From: a virus
Strand: one strand, 5' to 3'
DNA: 39,493 nt
IMG/VR virus record: IMGVR_UViG_3300046723_000182
Span: 1 to 39,493 of that record
Both the position numbers and the translations under genes were made by a program. Shown here one piece after another: positions 36,460-39,493 of this stretch. The notes beneath the pieces were generated by a model, which was given only the letters and a program-made list of their open reading frames with translations, was not told the DNA's origin and did not search any database. Position 1 is the first letter of the stretch, and the number at the start of each line of letters is the position of its first letter.

Positions 36460-38076
36460 ATGCCACGCGACATCAATGGCAACTTCACGCTCGACCCGAG
36501 CAACCCGGTCATCCCCGGAAGTGTCATCGAGACGGGCTGGGCGAACCCGACCCTCACCGACATCGCGGCGGCGCTGACCGACTCGCTCTCGCGCAGCGGT
36601 GCCGGTGGCATGCTCGCCCCCTTCAGGTTCTCCGATGGCACGCTCGCCGCGCCCGGGATCGCGTTCACCAACGAGCCGTCGAGCGGCCTCTACCGCGCTG
36701 CGCTCAACGACATCCGGTTCGCGATCGGGTCGAGCGACGTCATGCGGTTCATCCCGGGCGGGGTCGTGATCCCAGCCGCGAAGTCGCTCACGGCGAGTTC
36801 GATCACGGCAACCACCGCGCTCGCCTCGCCCACGGTTTCCGTCGGCATTGTCGGCAGCGGTGGGCTGAACGTCAATCGACGCGACAACGGGGCTCTTGCG
36901 TGGACCCTGTATTCTGGCGCTGGTAACTTGAGCTTTTACGACGGGGCCGCTGACCGGGTGACTTTCGGCGGCGGCGGCGGCTTGACCCTGCAAGGCACCG
37001 CGTCCATCAGCGGCAACGCGCTCATTCATGGAGCGACCGGCAACCGGGGCGCGGGGGTGGAGATTCTCTACAACAGCGTCTACAACGCCGAGTCTTCCGC
37101 GCTCTACATCATGAGCGGTTTGGGCACGGCTGGTGAGCAGGCGATGTACTTCGCGGCAGACAGAGCGAACGGAGTCTCGGTCATTAGTTCGCTGGTGCCG
37201 GGGACTGGCCCCGCGCCGCTGTGGATCAACCCGCTCGGCGGCACGCTATACGTCGGCAACCCGGGGAAGCTGGGCGGGCAGTTCTCGACGAATATTTCAA
37301 CGCGCGGCGGCTCGGGGAACTCCGTTGAATTCGGGCACACCAACGCAGCCGGGTACGGTAGCGCAATCGGATTCGAGTTCACCTCTGGCAAGCCGGGGCT
37401 GTTCCTGTGCTGTGAGGTTGATGGCGGAGCCACCTATCGCACGCGCGGGCTTGTGGGCAACGTCATCCAGTCCGACCTTCAAGGGCAAGTCATCATCGCG
37501 AAAATCCCGCTCGCGAACGCGGCTGCTCAGGCTGCTGTCACGCTGGCGACGTTCAACAATTCAGGGAACCTCTCAATCGTAGGGGGAATGGCCGGTGGCA
37601 CGCCCTTCAGCTTCTACACGGGCGTCTTCGGCGTTTCCGCTGTCGAGCAGTTACGCTTGTTGGGCGGTCCTGCCCCGAACGTGCTGACAATCTCGGCGAG
37701 CGCGACCAACCCGACCATCGGCACCACGGGCGGCAGTATCGCGTTCTCCACGACGATTGCCGCAACCTTCGAGTCCGCCGAGCAGGGCATCCCGGTGGGC
37801 AACACGGTCCTAAGCGTGGCGCACGGGCTGGGGCGAACGCCCAAGCTCATGCTTACGGTTCTGCGGTGCAAGATCGCAGAGTTAGGGTATGCGATTGGCG
37901 ATGAGGTAGCCATTCCCAGCGCAGGTGTGAACCCGATGGTTTCGACGTGGGCAAGCAGCACGACTTGCAAATACGTTTGCTCTTCCAGCACCCCGCAGAT
38001 CACTGATGCCGCAGGCGCGACGGGCGTTCAACCGATCACTACTGCTCGATGGAGAGTAGTCTTCTACGCATGGTGA
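36460..38076 (+). CDS. Tail fibre/receptor-binding protein
   Basis: The 538-residue protein starts MPRDINGNFTLDPSNPVIPG, ending the late block. The N-terminus (NPVIPGSVIETGWANPTLTD, FTNEPSSGLYR) is the usual virion-attachment part of podovirus fibres. The rest is Gly/Ser/Thr-rich beta structure. No chaperone or hydrolase motif is certain. It probably determines host recognition. No reverse transcriptase or variable repeat is nearby. Confidence 0.75.
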   Translation: MPRDINGNFTLDPSNPVIPGSVIETGWANPTLTDIAAALTDSLSRSGAGGMLAPFRFSDGTLAAPGIAFTNEPSSGLYRAALNDIRFAIGSSDVMRFIPGGVVIPAAKSLTASSITATTALASPTVSVGIVGSGGLNVNRRDNGALAWTLYSGAGNLSFYDGAADRVTFGGGGGLTLQGTASISGNALIHGATGNRGAGVEILYNSVYNAESSALYIMSGLGTAGEQAMYFAADRANGVSVISSLVPGTGPAPLWINPLGGTLYVGNPGKLGGQFSTNISTRGGSGNSVEFGHTNAAGYGSAIGFEFTSGKPGLFLCCEVDGGATYRTRGLVGNVIQSDLQGQVIIAKIPLANAAAQAAVTLATFNNSGNLSIVGGMAGGTPFSFYTGVFGVSAVEQLRLLGGPAPNVLTISASATNPTIGTTGGSIAFSTTIAATFESAEQGIPVGNTVLSVAHGLGRTPKLMLTVLRCKIAELGYAIGDEVAIPSAGVNPMVSTWASSTTCKYVCSSSTPQITDAAGATGVQPITTARWRVVFYAW

Positions 38077-38080
38077 TGAC

Positions 38081-38287
38081 ATGACCAACGAAGAACGAAT
38101 GAACGCCGCGATTCAGGAAGTGGCCCTGCAGCGCAACCAGATGGGCGAGCGCGCCGCGAACCTCGCGATCGCGCTGGCCGAGGCGCAGGAGAAGGTGAAG
38201 GAACTCGAAGACAAGCTCGTCGCGCTCGCCAAGGGCGAAGCCCCGACCGAGAGCAACGTGGTCGACTTGCCGCGCTCGCCGAGCTAG
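38081..38287 (+). CDS. Small coiled-coil protein after the fibre gene
   Basis: The 68-residue product starts MTNEERMNAAIQEVALQRNQ and is a near-continuous helix with a heptad pattern (ALAEAQEKVKELEDKLVALA). It may assist or cap the tail fibre. Its stop overlaps the convergent gene by 4 bp. No terminator is visible between them. Confidence 0.6.
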   Translation: MTNEERMNAAIQEVALQRNQMGERAANLAIALAEAQEKVKELEDKLVALAKGEAPTESNVVDLPRSPS

Positions 38288-38556
38288 GTCACGCGCCAGA
38301 TGCGGCGGCGGTCCTTGCGGTCCTTGTCGAAGCGGATCGTGAACGTGGTGCTCTTCGCCCCCGTCCTGTAGCGCGCGATCGCGTTCCGCACCGGCCCCTC
38401 CTCCTTGATCGGGAAGCCGAACGACTGCCCGATCTTCATGCGCTTGAGCGGGTAGCGGTTGGGCTGGTTGCGCGGTGGCGGGATCGGGATGCCATCGGTG
38501 AGCTTGTAGCGGCGCGCGTCGTTCTCGGGGACGGCGTTCTTCTTCTTGCTTGGCAT
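38284..38556 (-). CDS. Small basic protein (90 aa)
   Basis: The product starts MPSKKKNAVPENDARRYKLT and contains RNQPNRYPLKRMKIGQSFGF, then a beta-like end (KSTTFTIRFDKDRKDRRRIW). The RYPLxxMxxGxSF pattern is common in small prophage proteins. Strong basicity suggests DNA binding, but the function is unknown. Confidence 0.65.
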   Translation of the reverse strand: MPSKKKNAVPENDARRYKLTDGIPIPPPRNQPNRYPLKRMKIGQSFGFPIKEEGPVRNAIARYRTGAKSTTFTIRFDKDRKDRRRIWRVT

Positions 38557-38560
38557 CGGG

Positions 38561-38935
38561 TCACCCCTTCAGCAGGTGCATCAGTCGCGTCGAGAGGCGC
38601 TTGCGCTCCTCGGTCAAGACCTTCACGTCGTTGATCATCCTGTTGACCTTGGTGAGCCGCTTCGCGATCGACTCGATGTTGTCCATGTCGACCGGCTTCG
38701 GCGGGCGCTTGCCGCCCTTGCCCGGGCGCGGTGGCAGGCTCGACGCGCTCACCGAGCCCGAGTCGATGTTCACGCCCGGGAACTTGAAGCCGCGCTTCCT
38801 CCATGTGTCGTAGGCGTTCCTGCTGACCCCGACCTTCCTCGCGGCGTTCTCGATCGTCTCGCCCGCATCGACCAGCGCCTTGATCCGCAGCACGCCCTCA
38901 ATCACCTGCTGCCGGGTGGAACGCTTCTTCGCCAT
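38561..38935 (-). CDS. HTH-containing protein (124 aa)
   Basis: Start 38935 (MAKKRSTRQQVIEG) follows GAGG; an in-frame TTG 38941 lies upstream. ETIENAARKVGVSRNAYDTW (about 28-47) is a helix-turn-helix of the transposase/terminase-small type. A Pro/Lys-rich linker and a C-terminal coiled-coil helix (MINDVKVLTEERKRLSTRLM) follow. This layout also fits a small terminase-like or a regulatory DNA-binding protein. Confidence 0.7.
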   Translation of the reverse strand: MAKKRSTRQQVIEGVLRIKALVDAGETIENAARKVGVSRNAYDTWRKRGFKFPGVNIDSGSVSASSLPPRPGKGGKRPPKPVDMDNIESIAKRLTKVNRMINDVKVLTEERKRLSTRLMHLLKG

Positions 38936-38937
38936 GT

Positions 38938-39243
38938 TCAACGGTCCTCAAGTTGGTGACTGCTGCGCCAGAATCTAATTTGATCGCCGTGTCGGTGGTA
39001 CTGGCCGCGCAGTGCGCCGACGCGGATGTCGAACACTTCGATCACGGTGTCGCCCCGAGCCCACGCGGCCTCGGAGAGCGCGCGCATGTGCGCGTGTCGC
39101 AGGTTCTTGAAAAACGCCCATGGCAGTTGCTTCTTCTCACGCGAGTCCCACAATCGGAACGGGCGCTTCGTCTCGTCGTCGTCTTCCTCCTGAGTGGGGA
39201 AGTCCCTGAGCTTGGTGACCTTGACGGCTTGTGCAGTTGCCAC
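38938..39243 (-). CDS. Hypothetical protein (101 aa), GTG start
   Basis: GTG 39243 follows AGGAGG. The product starts MATAQAVKVTKLRDFPTQEE and contains RPFRLWDSREKKQLPWAFFK and a C-terminal beta part (DTVIEVFDIRVGALRGQYHR). No family is recognised. The first 14 residues are repeated with changes at positions 1-41 of the window. It is the first gene of the leftward unit next to the terminal repeat. Confidence 0.65.
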   Translation of the reverse strand: MATAQAVKVTKLRDFPTQEEDDDETKRPFRLWDSREKKQLPWAFFKNLRHAHMRALSEAAWARGDTVIEVFDIRVGALRGQYHRHGDQIRFWRSSHQLEDR

Positions 39244-39366
39244 ACGTCCTCCTGTAGGTTACCCTCCCGCGCCCGTAGGATAGGGGCGAGTAGCTACCAG
39301 TTGCAATAGGTGCCACCTTCTGGTGCCCGGGCCCCGTTAGTAGCCCGCGTTAGTGGAACAGGTACA
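39244..39366. other. Right-end control region
   Basis: No gene is seen. On the minus strand TTGCAA (39306-39301) and TATCCT (39282-39277) with an 18-bp spacer are a possible promoter for 39243. Two cgttag motifs lie at 39335-39353. It is the diverged partner of 42-193. Confidence 0.4.
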
Positions 39367-39493
39367 GCCTTGAGCCGTAAGGGTTTTTAGGCTTCAGCCT
39401 TTGCACGGCACGTACCATGTAGCATTTGCTTGCGACCTATGATATTATGAGCTTTCTCGTGACGGGTCATTAGGTTGCGGGTGGTTGAGGACT
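39367..39493. repeat. 127-bp direct repeat, right copy
   Basis: This is identical to 194-320 and ends exactly at the window end. It supports joining 39366 to 194 in a circle. Confidence 0.85.

Noticed and set aside
36460-38076. Diversity-generating retroelement at the tail fibre
   Set aside because: No reverse transcriptase and no template/variable repeat pair were seen anywhere in the window.
1-39493. CRISPR arrays, tRNA genes, insertion sequences, phage RNA polymerase
   Set aside because: No regularly spaced repeats, no tRNA cloverleaf, no transposase and no polymerase motif were found on reading.

Overview
This window is a nearly complete genome of a temperate tailed phage, most likely podovirus-like. 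It has a tyrosine integrase, a repressor/Cro pair, an O-like replication initiator, a TerL terminase, a portal, a scaffold, a major capsid protein, podovirus-type adaptor and hub proteins, large putative ejection proteins and a tail fibre. I see no tape-measure, sheath or tail-tube gene, no RNA polymerase and no DNA polymerase. The high GC, and an encoded outer-membrane beta-barrel with a C-terminal Phe, point to a Gram-negative, probably proteobacterial, host. The exact host is not visible. The last 127 bp repeat positions 194-320 exactly, so the replicating unit is probably a circle of about 39,173 bp. The first 193 bp look like a diverged variant of the sequence just before the right-hand copy.

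Layout. Positions 1-394 are a regulatory region followed by the integrase (rightward). Positions 1560-4734 are a leftward recombination operon: YqaJ-type exonuclease, putative annealing protein, a small HTH protein and tiny genes. Positions 4916-5542 encode a stand-alone outer-membrane protein with its own terminator. Positions 5627-7990 are a leftward early operon of nine small genes, each overlapping or closely abutting the next. Positions 7991-8190 are a divergent promoter pair with three copies of one dyad operator. Positions 8191-9474 are a short rightward early operon. Positions 9502-11408 run leftward: the repressor, a terminator, then four small genes. Positions 11409-11687 are a second divergent control region. 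From 11688 everything is mainly rightward: Cro-like protein, replication initiator with origin-like repeats, a string of tiny Cys-rich and membrane proteins, nuclease-like proteins, packaging, head, tail and ejection proteins. Positions 38284-39243 are three leftward genes reaching back to the terminal repeat.

How the parts may work together. The two promoters at 8035-8159 share a TGTGCTATGAT core and the dyad GCACA-N5-TGTGC, so one regulator probably controls both early operons. A half-site of the same type lies upstream of the repressor, and another next to a single leftward gene (24273-24467) inside the head genes. That gene looks like a moron expressed in the lysogen. The most striking signal is the terminator 60 nt after the repressor gene. 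Its whole 13-nt loop is complementary to the ribosome-binding site of the rightward early operon (13/13) and of the integrase mRNA (12/13). It matches two other operon leaders over 8-9 nt. The 3' end of the repressor transcript could therefore act as an antisense regulator.

No endolysin, holin or spanin pair is recognisable. Several tiny membrane proteins and one lipoprotein are the only lysis candidates.
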